This document shows, one piece after another, positions 1 through 8,419 of a DNA stretch of 24,215 nt; positions within the stretch are counted from its first letter, which is position 1, and the number at the start of each line of letters is the position of its first letter. The notes below the pieces were generated by a model. It was given only the letters and a program-made list of their open reading frames with translations, was not told the DNA's origin and ran no database searches. Both the position numbers and the translations under genes were made by a program. This DNA comes from Labilithrix sp. (GTDB taxonomy: Bacteria > Myxococcota > Polyangia > Polyangiales > Polyangiaceae). Location of the stretch: positions 1 to 24,215 of the forward strand of contig JAQBQL010000169.1 in the NCBI GenBank assembly GCA_028287035.1. Direction: 5' to 3'.

Positions 1-1133
1 CGGGCCCCGCGCTCGCGCTCGCGCCCGCGCTCGGGCCGGCCCGGGCGCGCATCGATTCCCTCGACGACCGCATCCTCACGCTCCTCGCCGAGCGCGCCGA
101 CGTCGCCCGCGAGGTCGCCGCCGTCAAGCGGGCCGCGAAGGTCGAGGTCTTCCACGATCCGGAGCGCGAGCGACACGTGCTCGAGCGCCTGGTCCGTGCC
201 GGCGGCGACCGCTTCCCGCCCGACGCCATCCGCGCGGTCTTCCGGGAGGTGATGAGCGCCTGCCTGTCGGTGGAGGAGCCGCTCCGCGTCGCGTACCTGG
301 GCCCGGAGGGGACCTTCTCGCAGATGGCGGCGCGGAACCTCTTCGGCCTCCAGGCGCGCTACCGCGAATGCGCGACCATCGAGGCCGTGTTCGAGGCGGT
401 CAGCAGCAAGGACGCGACATACGGGGTCGTCCCCATCGAGAACTCGACGGAGGGCGCGGTCAGCATGACCTCGGACGCGCTCCTCGAAGGCGATCTCCTC
501 ATCCGCCAGGAGTACATCCTCCCCGTCTCGCACTCCCTCCTGACGCGGGCGAGGCGGCTCTCCGACATCACGGCGGTCTACTCGCATCCGCAGGCGCTCG
601 CGCAGTGCCGCAGCTGGCTCGCCAAGCACCTGCCGCGCGCGCAGGTGGTGCAGACGACGTCGACCGCCGCCGCAGCACGCGAGGCGCATGCCGACGAGCA
701 CGTCGCCGCCATAGGCGCCGATCTCGCCGCGGAGCTCCACGACGTACCCATCCTCCGCACGAGCATCCAGGACCGCCGCGAGAACGCGACCCGCTTCGTG
801 GTGCTCGCCCGGGAAGGGGCGCCGCCCTCCGGTCGTGACCGGACCACCCTCGCCTTCGGCACGCAGCATCGGCAGGGCGCGCTCCGCAGGGTGCTCACCG
901 ACTTCGAGGACGCCGGCGTCAACCTGACGCGCATCGAGTCGAGGCCGAGCCGCAAGGCCCCTTGGCAGTACGTGTTCCTCGTCGACGTGGAGGGCCATCG
1001 CGCCGACCCCGCCCTCGCCGCCGCCCTGAAGAAGGCCGCCCGGAGCGCCGCGTTCCTCACGATCATCGGCAGCTACCCGCGTGCCGACGCGCCGGCCCCG
1101 GCGGCCCCTCGCCGGGCCTCGAAGCGGCGATGA
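1..1133 (+). CDS. pheA: Bifunctional chorismate mutase / prephenate dehydratase (P-protein), 5' end cut off
   Basis: Converts chorismate to prephenate and then to phenylpyruvate, for phenylalanine synthesis in the cytoplasm. The reading frame is open from base 3 with no start in the window, so the N-terminus is missing. The first part reads ARIDSLDDRILTLLAERA, typical of an AroQ-type chorismate mutase helix. The prephenate dehydratase domain follows (VAYLGPEGTFSQMAA, the VVPIENSTEGAV segment, and NATRF, holding the TRF motif). A C-terminal ACT domain carries GAL-like (QGALRRVL) and ESRP motifs, which bind phenylalanine for feedback inhibition in the family. An internal GTG at 177 would drop the mutase helix and is not the likely start. 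The stop overlaps the next start as ATGA, so the two genes are probably co-translated. Bases 1-50 encode an Ala/Pro-rich lead-in to the mutase domain. Confidence 0.95.
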   Translation, partial: GPALALAPALGPARARIDSLDDRILTLLAERADVAREVAAVKRAAKVEVFHDPERERHVLERLVRAGGDRFPPDAIRAVFREVMSACLSVEEPLRVAYLGPEGTFSQMAARNLFGLQARYRECATIEAVFEAVSSKDATYGVVPIENSTEGAVSMTSDALLEGDLLIRQEYILPVSHSLLTRARRLSDITAVYSHPQALAQCRSWLAKHLPRAQVVQTTSTAAAAREAHADEHVAAIGADLAAELHDVPILRTSIQDRRENATRFVVLAREGAPPSGRDRTTLAFGTQHRQGALRRVLTDFEDAGVNLTRIESRPSRKAPWQYVFLVDVEGHRADPALAAALKKAARSAAFLTIIGSYPRADAPAPAAPRRASKRR

Positions 1134-3130
1134 GCCTGCGGCGGCTCCTCGTGCTGCTGGTCGGGGCGCTCCTCGCGGTCGTCCTGCTCGGGTGCACGCA
1201 CGTCGCCGGGGCCGACGACGTCGAGCTCACCTACGAGCGGGACGAGAGCTCGGATCAGGACGTCCGCACGCTCGTCATGCGCCGGCTCGCAGCGGCAGGT
1301 CCCATCGGCGCCGACGTGACGGAGGACGGCAAGCGCCTCCACATCGTGGTCGACGAGGCGCTCGCCCCGACCGTGGACGAGCTCGTGACGTGGAGCGGCA
1401 CCGTGCTCTTCGTCGAGCCCGACCCCTTCGCCGCGGGCGCGCCGCGTGATGCCGCGGAGCTCACCGCGCGGACCGAGACGCTCGCCGACGGCAGGGCCGC
1501 GCACTTCTGGGAAGGCTCCAAAGCGGCGATCACGAAGGCCGTCGACCAGTTCGTCACCGACGAGGGGCACGGCGCCGTCGCCGAGGCGGTGTGGAGCACC
1601 GCGCAGGGCGGAAACGAGCCTCGCTACCGCACGCGCGTGGTCAAGCGACAGCCGGCCGTCGAGCTCGGCGCAGGCATCATGGTGGGCTGGGGGGATCGCG
1701 GCGCGCTACGCCTTCGCGCCGCGGCGGGGACGGCCGCCGCGACCGCCCTCCGCGACGCCGCCGCGCGCGCCGCTGCCTCTCCGCACGGCGCGCTCCTCGT
1801 GCGCGGTCGCACCTCCCTCGGCGCGCCCGCGTTCGACGCCGACGCCGCGCACGTCGCCTTCGGCACCGGGATCGAGGCCTACTCGCGGGCCCAGGACGAG
1901 AAGCAGCTCCTCACGACGCCGCTCCTGCCCGCGCTCCGCCGCGTCGGCGCGGTCGGATTGCCGCCCAACGACGCGCTCCAGGCCGCCTGTTACGTGGTGC
2001 CGGTCCTCCTCTCGATCGCGTGGCTCGTCTTCATCCGTCGCTTCGATCGCGCTCACCCGGAGCCGCTCTGGCTCGTGGGGCTCACCTTCGCGCTGGGCGG
2101 CCTCGCGACGATCCCGGCCGGTCTCCTCGAGCTCCTCCTCGCGAGCCTCTCGCCGTGGCTCGATCCGCGGGTCGTGACGTTCGGCGGGCAGCTCTTCGCA
2201 TTGCCGGTCGCGGCGGTCGTCTTCACGGTCGTGGTGGGGCTCAGCGAGGAGGGCGCAAAGATGCTCGGCACGCTCGTGGCGGTGCGCCGCCCCGAGTTCG
2301 ACGAGCCGATCGACGGCGTCGTGTACGGCATCGTGTCGTCGCTCGGGTTCGCGGCGGCCGAGAACATCCGGTACTTCGCGCTGACCCGCCTCTCGGCGCC
2401 GATCGTGATCGCCCGGTGCTTCATGAGCGTGCCCGCGCACATGTTCTTCGGCGCCATCTGGGGCTACGCCCTCGGCGCCCGGCTCGTCACCGGCCGGCCG
2501 CGCGTGCTGCTCTTCCTGCTGGCGGCTGCCGGATGCCACGGGCTCTTCGACGCGCTCCTCTCCGTCGACGGCGGCGCCATCCCGGCGATCGTCCTCAACG
2601 TGGTGCTCGCGTCGGTGTTCGTGGCGGTGGTCCGCCGGTCGCTCCGGCACGGCGTCGTCGTGGACGCCGCCCGTGACATCCTGCCCGAGCATCGCCTGCT
2701 CTTCCGCGTCGGCCGGCCGAGCCTGTTCCTCACCGCGGCGGTGGCGCTCCACGTGCTCGCGTTCGGCATCGTGCTGCTCGGCAGCTGGTACCAGCTCGTG
2801 CACCATCGGCCGAACGCGCTCTTCGTCGGCGGATCGAGCGTGATGCTCGGGCTGCTGGCGGTGGCGGCGTTCGGCGTCTCGGCGACCCTGCCCCTCGACG
2901 TCGCCGTCGACGACTACGGCGTGACCTTCGCCGGCGCGGCGCGTCCGTGGTCGCGGATCCGGCACTTCGAGTCGCACGGCGACCACATCGTGCTCGACTG
3001 CGAAGGCGGCCCGCTCATCCTCGGGCCGGGCCGGCCCGACGTCGTGAGCTCGCTCGCCGCCACGCTGCGCGAGCACCTCGGTCACCAGCCGTCGGACCGC
3101 CTCGTCACGCTCGAGAGCGTGCGCGACTAG
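1130..3130 (+). CDS. PrsW-family intramembrane metalloprotease with SecD-like N-terminal region and PH-like tail
   Basis: 666 residues. The ATG overlaps the pheA stop (ATGA). Residues 1-22 form a signal segment ending in LLGC, a possible lipobox. Residues about 30-275 are extracytoplasmic and resemble the SecD periplasmic region in pattern: VRTLVMRRLAAAG with VTEDGKRLHIVV, then TVLFVEPDP, then ALLVRGRTSLGAPAF and a final LLTTPLLPALRR stretch. Multiple membrane helices follow from about 280 to 580. They carry PrsW marks: LSEEGAK (E373, E374), the LGFAAAEN motif (E411, N412), SVPAH (H437) and GCHGLFD (H470). Two glutamates and histidines are the expected metal and catalytic residues of PrsW. 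Residues about 588-650 look like a bacterial PH-type domain (VDDYGVTF, WSRIRHFE, DHIVLDCEGGPLIL). PrsW cleaves anti-sigma factors in Bacillus; the substrate here is unknown. The PrsW call is firm; the flanking domain calls are by eye. Confidence 0.85.
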   Translation: MSLRRLLVLLVGALLAVVLLGCTHVAGADDVELTYERDESSDQDVRTLVMRRLAAAGPIGADVTEDGKRLHIVVDEALAPTVDELVTWSGTVLFVEPDPFAAGAPRDAAELTARTETLADGRAAHFWEGSKAAITKAVDQFVTDEGHGAVAEAVWSTAQGGNEPRYRTRVVKRQPAVELGAGIMVGWGDRGALRLRAAAGTAAATALRDAAARAAASPHGALLVRGRTSLGAPAFDADAAHVAFGTGIEAYSRAQDEKQLLTTPLLPALRRVGAVGLPPNDALQAACYVVPVLLSIAWLVFIRRFDRAHPEPLWLVGLTFALGGLATIPAGLLELLLASLSPWLDPRVVTFGGQLFALPVAAVVFTVVVGLSEEGAKMLGTLVAVRRPEFDEPIDGVVYGIVSSLGFAAAENIRYFALTRLSAPIVIARCFMSVPAHMFFGAIWGYALGARLVTGRPRVLLFLLAAAGCHGLFDALLSVDGGAIPAIVLNVVLASVFVAVVRRSLRHGVVVDAARDILPEHRLLFRVGRPSLFLTAAVALHVLAFGIVLLGSWYQLVHHRPNALFVGGSSVMLGLLAVAAFGVSATLPLDVAVDDYGVTFAGAARPWSRIRHFESHGDHIVLDCEGGPLILGPGRPDVVSSLAATLREHLGHQPSDRLVTLESVRD

Positions 3131-3137
3131 CCGCGAT

Positions 3138-3632
3138 TCACTTCTTCGCGGCGCCCGCGCCCTTCGCGTCGGCTCCCTCGATCGAGAGGAGCTCGACATC
3201 GAACTTCAGCGCGGCCTTGCCGGGGATGGTCGGCGGGCTGCCCTTCTCGCCGTACGCGTCCTGCCAGGGGATGGTGAGCTTTCGCTTGCCGCCCACGTGC
3301 ATGCCGGGGAGGCCGTTGTCCCAGCCCTTGATGACCTGACCGGCGCCGATCGTCACCTCGAAGGGATCCTTGCCGACCGAGCTGTCGAACACCTTCCCGT
3401 TGAGGAGCGAGCCCGTGTAGTGGACCTTGACCTTGTCGCCCTTCTTGGCCTCGGGCCCGGTGCCGACGACCTCGTCCACGATCTCGAGCTTCTCGGGGCC
3501 GGCCGGGAGCGGGGTCGACTCGCTCGGCTTGAAGTCCGCCTGGGGCGGCTCGTCGACCTTCTTGCTGCAGCCCGCGCCCGCGAACACGAGCACGACGCCC
3601 GCAGTGACCCATCCCAACGCCGCGTTTCGCAT
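3138..3632 (-). CDS. FKBP-type peptidyl-prolyl cis-trans isomerase, lipoprotein
   Basis: 164 residues. It catalyses cis-trans isomerisation of Xaa-Pro bonds in extracytoplasmic proteins. The signal peptide ends in a lipobox-like AGAGC (C22), followed by a short charged linker. The FKBP fold then runs to the end: [62 protein letters not shown] and a final [13 protein letters not shown]. These hold the usual active-site aromatic and acidic positions (Y, F, D, V-I, W). The C-terminal tail is Ala/Lys-rich. It converges on the PrsW-like gene with a 7-base gap and lies 20 bases from the stop of the next leftward gene, so it may share that transcript, although it also has its own start-proximal TA hexamer. 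Confidence 0.94.
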   Translation of the reverse strand: MRNAALGWVTAGVVLVFAGAGCSKKVDEPPQADFKPSESTPLPAGPEKLEIVDEVVGTGPEAKKGDKVKVHYTGSLLNGKVFDSSVGKDPFEVTIGAGQVIKGWDNGLPGMHVGGKRKLTIPWQDAYGEKGSPPTIPGKAALKFDVELLSIEGADAKGAGAAKK

Positions 3633-3639
3633 GCGGCCG

Positions 3640-3645
3640 GATCTA
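3640..3645 (-). promoter_or_regulatory. Start-proximal TA hexamer (TAGATC), putative -10 box of the FKBP gene
   Basis: TAGATC ends 7 bases before the ATG. The same hexamer at the same distance precedes the TPR gene at 16255. The sixth base departs from the usual T of a -10 box, so this is a weak call that rests on the recurrence. Confidence 0.3.
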
Positions 3646-3652
3646 CCACGAG

Positions 3653-5170
3653 TCAGCGGCGGCCTGCACCCCCGCCACCGGGACCGGGCTGCACCGTCAC
3701 GCCGAGGAACGCGCCCACGCCCTGGAGGAGCGCCTCGAGCTGCTCCTGGCTGGCCGTCACCTTCGAGGTGATGTGCGTTCCGCTCGCCTCGACCTTCGCG
3801 GCGTTGAGGAGCCCGCGCGTCGCGGCGCGGATCATGAGGCTGTTGTTACGGCGGATGAGATCGGTGAGCGCGTCCGCGGCGTCGGCCGCCGACTGCTCGT
3901 CCGTGCAATCGCCCTCGACGTTCACGTCGGCGCCGCCGTCGGCCCGCGGGATGATCCAGAGGCGTAGCTCCTTCAGCGACTCGTTGAACTTGAGGCCGGG
4001 GATGGAGATCTGCTTCCACGGGTCCTTCACGATGAGCCGCATCGCCTCGCCCGGCCGGACCTTCGGCTGGATCGACGAGCGCTTCATCAGCTTCGCGAAA
4101 TCCGTGGCCTTGTCCTTCGGCACGATCGTCAGCACGTGCGGCTGCCCTCGCAGGAAGACGCGCTCGGCATTGTCGGCGTGACCGAGCGAGGCCTTCACGC
4201 CGGGGACGCCGACGTCGTAGGCGCCGCCCCGCTCGTAGCGCTTCGCGATGGACTCGACCGCGTTGTCGACGACGTCGTCCGCGATCGCGTAGTGCACGAT
4301 GACCGCGTCGCGCTCGGTGTGGATGAGCGACGGGCCGTAGACGAGGATCCAGTCGGTGTCCTTGATGGGATCGATCGTCGCCTGCGAGCCCTTCATGAAG
4401 TCGTTCCACTGCGGGATGCCGTAGAGGAGCGGGCCCATGCGCGCGCCGACCGGGTTCGTGCGGATGACCGCGATGTTCACGACGAGCGTGACATTGACGG
4501 TCCCGGCGCTGATGAGCCCGGGCAGCCCGATGATCGCGCCCGGGTCACGCGGCCCGGTGGCGCCCGCGGCGGCCGACGCGTCGCCCTGGGCGAGCAGCCC
4601 TCCTTCCGGGCCTCCGTCGCTCGGGCCTTCGCTGGGCGCGCCGCCGTCGGAGGCGAGGCTCGCCGGTCCGCCGTCCTTCGTGAGCTTGTCGATCGCCGCG
4701 TCGGCGAGCGTCGGGCCCGCGTCCTCGATGCCGGCGTCGGGCTTCGGCCGCGGTCCGGCGTCCGGCCGTGACTTGAGGCCGTTCGGATCGTTCTCGGGCG
4801 TCGTCGTCTTCTCGGGCGGCGGCTCGGGCTTCTCCTCGGGTGGCGGCTCCTCGCCGAGCAGCTCGACGGGGATGGTCAGCTCGCCGTCGACGTCCTTCAT
4901 CTCCAGACCCCCCTCGGGCAGGAACGAGAACGGCGCGACCCACCCGTGCACGAGCGCGGAGGCGGCAAGAGCGAGCGCGAGCGCGACGCGCACCCCTCGG
5001 CCGCGCCAGAACCGCGCCGGTCCGGTGGCACGGCCGGGCTTGTCGCCGGCGGCCGGCGGGGATGCCGGGGTCGCATGCGGCGCGGTGGGCGCCGACTCCG
5101 CAGCGCCGAGCTGCGGGGCTCCGTGGAGCGCCGGGCCGCCTGCCGAGGTCGGGTGCGTCCGTCTAGCCAC
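3653..5170 (-). CDS. TonB-like anchored periplasmic protein of unknown function
   Basis: 505 residues. GTG at 5170 is the first start after an in-frame TGA. The layout resembles a TonB N-terminus: a cytoplasmic Ala/Pro-rich lead (1-55), one membrane helix (about 59-79, [20 protein letters not shown]), then LTIPVELLG and a Pro/Glu/Lys-rich linker ([15 protein letters not shown]). An Asp/Gly/Ala-rich spacer with repeated DAG and DGG follows to about residue 205. The rest, about 210-490, is a folded region with no TonB C-terminal signature that I can recognise. It contains [22 protein letters not shown], a [16 protein letters not shown] strand and a C-terminal section with [17 protein letters not shown]. 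The last residues are Gly/Pro-rich. A role in envelope energy coupling or scaffolding is possible but not shown. I do not recognise a named family for the main domain. Confidence 0.8.
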   Translation of the reverse strand: MARRTHPTSAGGPALHGAPQLGAAESAPTAPHATPASPPAAGDKPGRATGPARFWRGRGVRVALALALAASALVHGWVAPFSFLPEGGLEMKDVDGELTIPVELLGEEPPPEEKPEPPPEKTTTPENDPNGLKSRPDAGPRPKPDAGIEDAGPTLADAAIDKLTKDGGPASLASDGGAPSEGPSDGGPEGGLLAQGDASAAAGATGPRDPGAIIGLPGLISAGTVNVTLVVNIAVIRTNPVGARMGPLLYGIPQWNDFMKGSQATIDPIKDTDWILVYGPSLIHTERDAVIVHYAIADDVVDNAVESIAKRYERGGAYDVGVPGVKASLGHADNAERVFLRGQPHVLTIVPKDKATDFAKLMKRSSIQPKVRPGEAMRLIVKDPWKQISIPGLKFNESLKELRLWIIPRADGGADVNVEGDCTDEQSAADAADALTDLIRRNNSLMIRAATRGLLNAAKVEASGTHITSKVTASQEQLEALLQGVGAFLGVTVQPGPGGGGAGRR

Positions 5171-5302
5171 GCATGACCCCGTTCACGGACACACGGTAGG
5201 ACGAACGACCGGCCGAAACCACGCCAAATTCCGCTCGCACCTTCCTGGCACGCGCCTCGCTTCGAAGAGCGCCGTGGCCGGCGAGCCACGGACGGACGCC
5301 CC

Positions 5303-5320
5303 GGAAACTTTCCCGTTTCC
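5303..5320. promoter_or_regulatory. Small inverted repeat upstream of the YkuD gene
   Basis: GGAAAC and GTTTCC are perfect 6-base arms separated by TTTCCC. They lie in the divergent gap between the TonB-like gene and the L,D-transpeptidase gene, in unusually AT-rich sequence for this DNA. It could be an operator. Nothing else in the gap (5171-5410) is recognisable. Confidence 0.3.
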
Positions 5321-5410
5321 AGGCTTCTTTGGCATCACTCTACCGGCCCTCCCCGCATGCCCGTCGGCTCGACTCCCGGGCCCGCCCGTGCGAAGGGGCC
5401 ATCGGCGCGT

Positions 5411-7258
5411 ATGTCCCCTCGATTCCTCTCTGCTCGAGCTCGTGCCCTTCGCAGCTTCCGCGCGGGCACCTTCGAACGCGTGGCTCCGCTCGCGGCGGCG
5501 CTTGCGCTGAGCGGCCTCGGCCTGCTCGCGTGCGGCGACTCGAAGAAGAACGACGGCGCCCCCAAGGACGCGCCCTCCGCGAGCCCCAGCCTGCACAGCG
5601 GCGAGGCCGACGCGAAGGACGCGGGCGCCCACGCGAGCGCTCGGGACCCGAAGGACGCCGGACCCGCCGCCCCCGCTCCGTACGACGGCCCGCTGATCGG
5701 TGCGCTCTACATGCAGACGCCGGTCATGAGCGACATGGAGTGGCCGAAGGAGGACCGCAAGACCGGCGAGAAGACCGGCTCGTTCCGCCTCGGGTACATC
5801 CGCCAGGGCTCGCGCGTGCCGGTCATCGCCGAGCCGCACCCGAAGGCCAACTGCAAGGAGGGCTGGTACGAGCTCGTGCAGGGCGGCTTCGTCTGCGGGA
5901 AGTACGCCTCGCTCGACGCGAACCATCCGCGCATCAAGGTCGCGCCGCACGCGCCCGATCCGCTGTCCGCGCTGCCCTACCAGTACGGCTACAACGTGGC
6001 GAACGGCACGCCGCTCTACCGGCAGATCCCGTCGCACGAGGAGCGCGTGCAGCTCGAGCCCTGGCTCGCGCCGAAGCCGAAGCGCTCGCGTCGCGAGCGG
6101 GACGAGAGCGCCGCGAACGACGAGCTCGACGCGGGCGCCGGCGTCGCCATCGGCAACGCGGCCCTCACGCTGACCCGCAGCTCGCAGAGCTACGGGAGCC
6201 CCTCCGATCCGCTCGGCGTCACCTCCGACGCGCTCGACGCCGGGACCCCGTGGTACCTGCGCGACTACGACGGCGGCAAGCCCCAGGTCACGCTCGACGA
6301 CCTCCGCGGCGAAGGCCCCGTGTCACGCCGCATGGTGAAGGGCTTCTTCCTGGCGCTCGACAAGGAATTCACCGGCGGCAACTCGCGCTGGTGGCGCACG
6401 ACGGGCGGGCTCCTCGCGCCCTTCGAGCGCGTGATGGTCTACAAGCAGGCGAGCGATTTCCACGGCGTGTGGCTCGACGAGAACGCGAGCGGCGCCGCCA
6501 TCGCGCGCGCCATGGTCGACGCCGGCGCGCCGCCCGCCGAGCCAGCCCCGCGCACGGAGATCGCCGACCTCGCGCGTCCCGGCTCGAAGGCGCAGATCGC
6601 GATCATCACGATGTACAAGTCGAAGAAGTACATCGTGTCGGCGAGCCGCAAGGTCGTGACCACCGGCGACCCCGTCTCGCGCCACACCGTGCTCCGCCTC
6701 ACCGGCGACGCCGTGACCGTCAACGGCGCCACGTACAACGAGACCGACGAGGGCTGGTGGATGAAGTCCTCGGAGGGCATCATCACGAACCCGGCCTCCC
6801 CTCCCAAGGAGCTGAAGCCCGGCGAGAAGTGGGTCGACGTCAACACGAAGACCCAGACGCTCGTCGCCTACGAGGGTGACCGCGCGGTCTTCGCGACCGC
6901 CGTCTCCACCGGCCTCGAGGACAAGGAGAACAAGGAGAAGGATCACCACACGCCGACCGGCACGTGGCGCATCCGCGAGAAGCACGTCGCGGCCACGATG
7001 GACGGTGACGTTGCCTCGGACGGCCCGTACTCGATCGAGGACGTGCCGTGGATCATGTACTTCAACGGCAGCTACGCGCTGCACGGCGCCTTCTGGCACA
7101 ACCAGTTCGGCCGCACGAAGAGCCACGGCTGCGTGAACCTCGCCCCGCAGGACGCGAAGGCCCTCTTCGCCTGGACCGAGCCGCACCTCCCCGAGGGATG
7201 GCACGGCGTCTGGTCCACGAACGAGAAGAAGGGCACGCTCGTCCAGGTGCACGAGTAA
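5411..7258 (+). CDS. L,D-transpeptidase (YkuD domain) lipoprotein
   Basis: 615 residues from ATG 5411. The family forms 3-3 peptidoglycan cross-links or attaches proteins to the wall in the periplasm. A hydrophobic stretch ends at LLAC (C41), a lipobox, followed by a Lys/Asp/Ala-rich linker. About residues 85-150 look like a bacterial SH3-like segment (GSRVPVIAEP, GWYELVQGGFVCGKYASL). A long middle region of about 300 residues has no clear match. The YkuD domain is C-terminal: KTQTLVAYEGDRAVFATAVSTG, a THTPTG-like DHHTPTGTWRI, LHGAFWHNQFG (H558) and SHGCVNL (catalytic C574). The start is uncertain. ATG 5357 lengthens the signal region to 59 residues. GTG 5480 gives a short signal without positive charge. 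GC at third positions is low between 5357 and 5480, so a later start cannot be excluded. Confidence 0.92.
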   Translation: MSPRFLSARARALRSFRAGTFERVAPLAAALALSGLGLLACGDSKKNDGAPKDAPSASPSLHSGEADAKDAGAHASARDPKDAGPAAPAPYDGPLIGALYMQTPVMSDMEWPKEDRKTGEKTGSFRLGYIRQGSRVPVIAEPHPKANCKEGWYELVQGGFVCGKYASLDANHPRIKVAPHAPDPLSALPYQYGYNVANGTPLYRQIPSHEERVQLEPWLAPKPKRSRRERDESAANDELDAGAGVAIGNAALTLTRSSQSYGSPSDPLGVTSDALDAGTPWYLRDYDGGKPQVTLDDLRGEGPVSRRMVKGFFLALDKEFTGGNSRWWRTTGGLLAPFERVMVYKQASDFHGVWLDENASGAAIARAMVDAGAPPAEPAPRTEIADLARPGSKAQIAIITMYKSKKYIVSASRKVVTTGDPVSRHTVLRLTGDAVTVNGATYNETDEGWWMKSSEGIITNPASPPKELKPGEKWVDVNTKTQTLVAYEGDRAVFATAVSTGLEDKENKEKDHHTPTGTWRIREKHVAATMDGDVASDGPYSIEDVPWIMYFNGSYALHGAFWHNQFGRTKSHGCVNLAPQDAKALFAWTEPHLPEGWHGVWSTNEKKGTLVQVHE

Positions 7259-7280
7259 CGGACGCGGGGCGCGCGGCGGA

Positions 7281-8315
7281 CTACCCGCCGATGCCGCGCA
7301 TCGAGACCTCGGCGGCGCTCGACTCGGTGCAGCCCTTGAAGGACTCGCCGTCCGGCTTCAGCGTCCACGCCTCGGCGACCGCCGAGGCGACCCCGGCGGC
7401 GTCGCCCGAGCGCGCCACCGAGCTCGCGGAGAGCCCGTCGTTGGTGGCGAGGCAAGGCCGCAGCATGCCGTCGCTCGCGACGCGCAGGCGATCGCAGCCC
7501 TTGCAGTAGGTGTCGCTCGCGCCGGTGATGAAGCCGACCTTCTTCGCGGCGTCGTGGCGGGCCCTCAGGTAGCGGGCCGGGCCGCGGTCCTGCTCGCGCT
7601 CGGCGTCGCCGCTCTCGAGCACGTGCGCGAGCCGGACGCGCATCTCGCTCGCGGTCACCACGCGGTCGGCGAGCTTGGCGCCCTCCCCGATTGCCATCAC
7701 CTCGAGCAGACGCGGGACGATTCCGCGGTCCCAGGACCAGCGCACGAGCGCCTCCACCTCGACGTCGTTCTCGCCCTTCACGATGACCGCGTTCAGCTTG
7801 ATCTCGTCGAAGCCGGCGGCGAGCGCCGCGTCGATCCCGCGGAGCACCACGTCGAGCTTCCCGCCCCGGGTCATGCGACGGAAGCGCTCCGGGTCGAGGC
7901 TGTCGAGCGAGACGTTGACGCGCCGGAGGCCGGCCTCGCGCAGCGGCCGCGCGAGCTTCTCGAGGCGCGTCGCGTTCGTGGTGATCGCGAGATCGTCGAG
8001 ACCGATCGTGCCGAGATAGGCGATGACCGGCACGAGATCCTGGTGGAGCAGCGGCTCGCCGCCGGTGAGGCGCACGCGGCGGACGCCCGCGCTCACGAGG
8101 CCATCGACCATCGTCTTCCACGCGGCGAGGTCGAGGCGCTCGTCCACGTAGCCGTCCTGCTTGTGCGGCCGGCAGTAGACGCACGCGAGGTCGCACCGGT
8201 CGGTGAGCGAGAGGCGCACCGAACGGGGCTGGCTCGCGTTGGTCGCGGCCGCGCCGGCGCGTCGCGACGCGCCAGCGGGCGCGCTCGCAGGCTGGAGGAC
8301 CGTCAGGGCGCGCAT
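7281..8315 (-). CDS. moaA: GTP 3',8-cyclase (molybdenum cofactor biosynthesis protein A)
   Basis: 344 residues. This radical-SAM enzyme converts GTP to 3',8-cyclo-GTP, the first step of molybdopterin synthesis. The N-terminal 4Fe-4S/SAM motif is C41-D-L-A-C45-V-Y-C48. GGEP is at about 85-88. The second cluster ligands are in CKGC (C271, C274) and C288, the CX2CX13C pattern of MoaA. The protein ends in GG, as MoaA proteins do, where the tail reaches the active site. About 30 extra Ala/Gly-rich residues precede the core. It is divergent from moeA across a 104-base gap and converges on the YkuD gene with a 22-base gap. No moaC, moaD or moaE is nearby. Confidence 0.97.
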   Translation of the reverse strand: MRALTVLQPASAPAGASRRAGAAATNASQPRSVRLSLTDRCDLACVYCRPHKQDGYVDERLDLAAWKTMVDGLVSAGVRRVRLTGGEPLLHQDLVPVIAYLGTIGLDDLAITTNATRLEKLARPLREAGLRRVNVSLDSLDPERFRRMTRGGKLDVVLRGIDAALAAGFDEIKLNAVIVKGENDVEVEALVRWSWDRGIVPRLLEVMAIGEGAKLADRVVTASEMRVRLAHVLESGDAEREQDRGPARYLRARHDAAKKVGFITGASDTYCKGCDRLRVASDGMLRPCLATNDGLSASSVARSGDAAGVASAVAEAWTLKPDGESFKGCTESSAAEVSMRGIGG

Positions 8316-8325
8316 CTACCCCGTC

Positions 8326-8331
8326 ACCATA
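8326..8331 (-). promoter_or_regulatory. Putative -10 box (TATGGT) of moaA
   Basis: TATGGT lies 10 bases before the moaA ATG, which would give a very short 5' leader. No convincing -35 is visible upstream. It is one of several equally spaced hexamers in the window. Confidence 0.4.
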
Positions 8332-8405
8332 GTCGAAACGGCGGGCCGTCGCAGGCCCCTTCCCCGCGGAAAGGCGCCTCCGCGCCGGCGCCGCTTCTCC
8401 GCTGG

Positions 8406-8411
8406 TAGGCT
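8406..8411 (+). promoter_or_regulatory. Putative -10 box (TAGGCT) of moeA
   Basis: TAGGCT ends 8 bases before the moeA ATG. The intervening bases begin GGAG, so a short-spaced ribosome site is also possible here. Confidence 0.4.
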
Positions 8412-8419
8412 GGAGCGCG

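Noticed and set aside
1..50. GC-rich repeat-like bases at the left edge
   Set aside because: They are in frame with pheA and encode an Ala/Pro/Leu lead-in; no separate repeat element is needed.
1706..3199. Long leftward open frame opposite the PrsW-like gene
   Set aside because: Its protein is dominated by Arg, Glu, His and Asp with no domain. It is the shadow of a high-GC coding strand.
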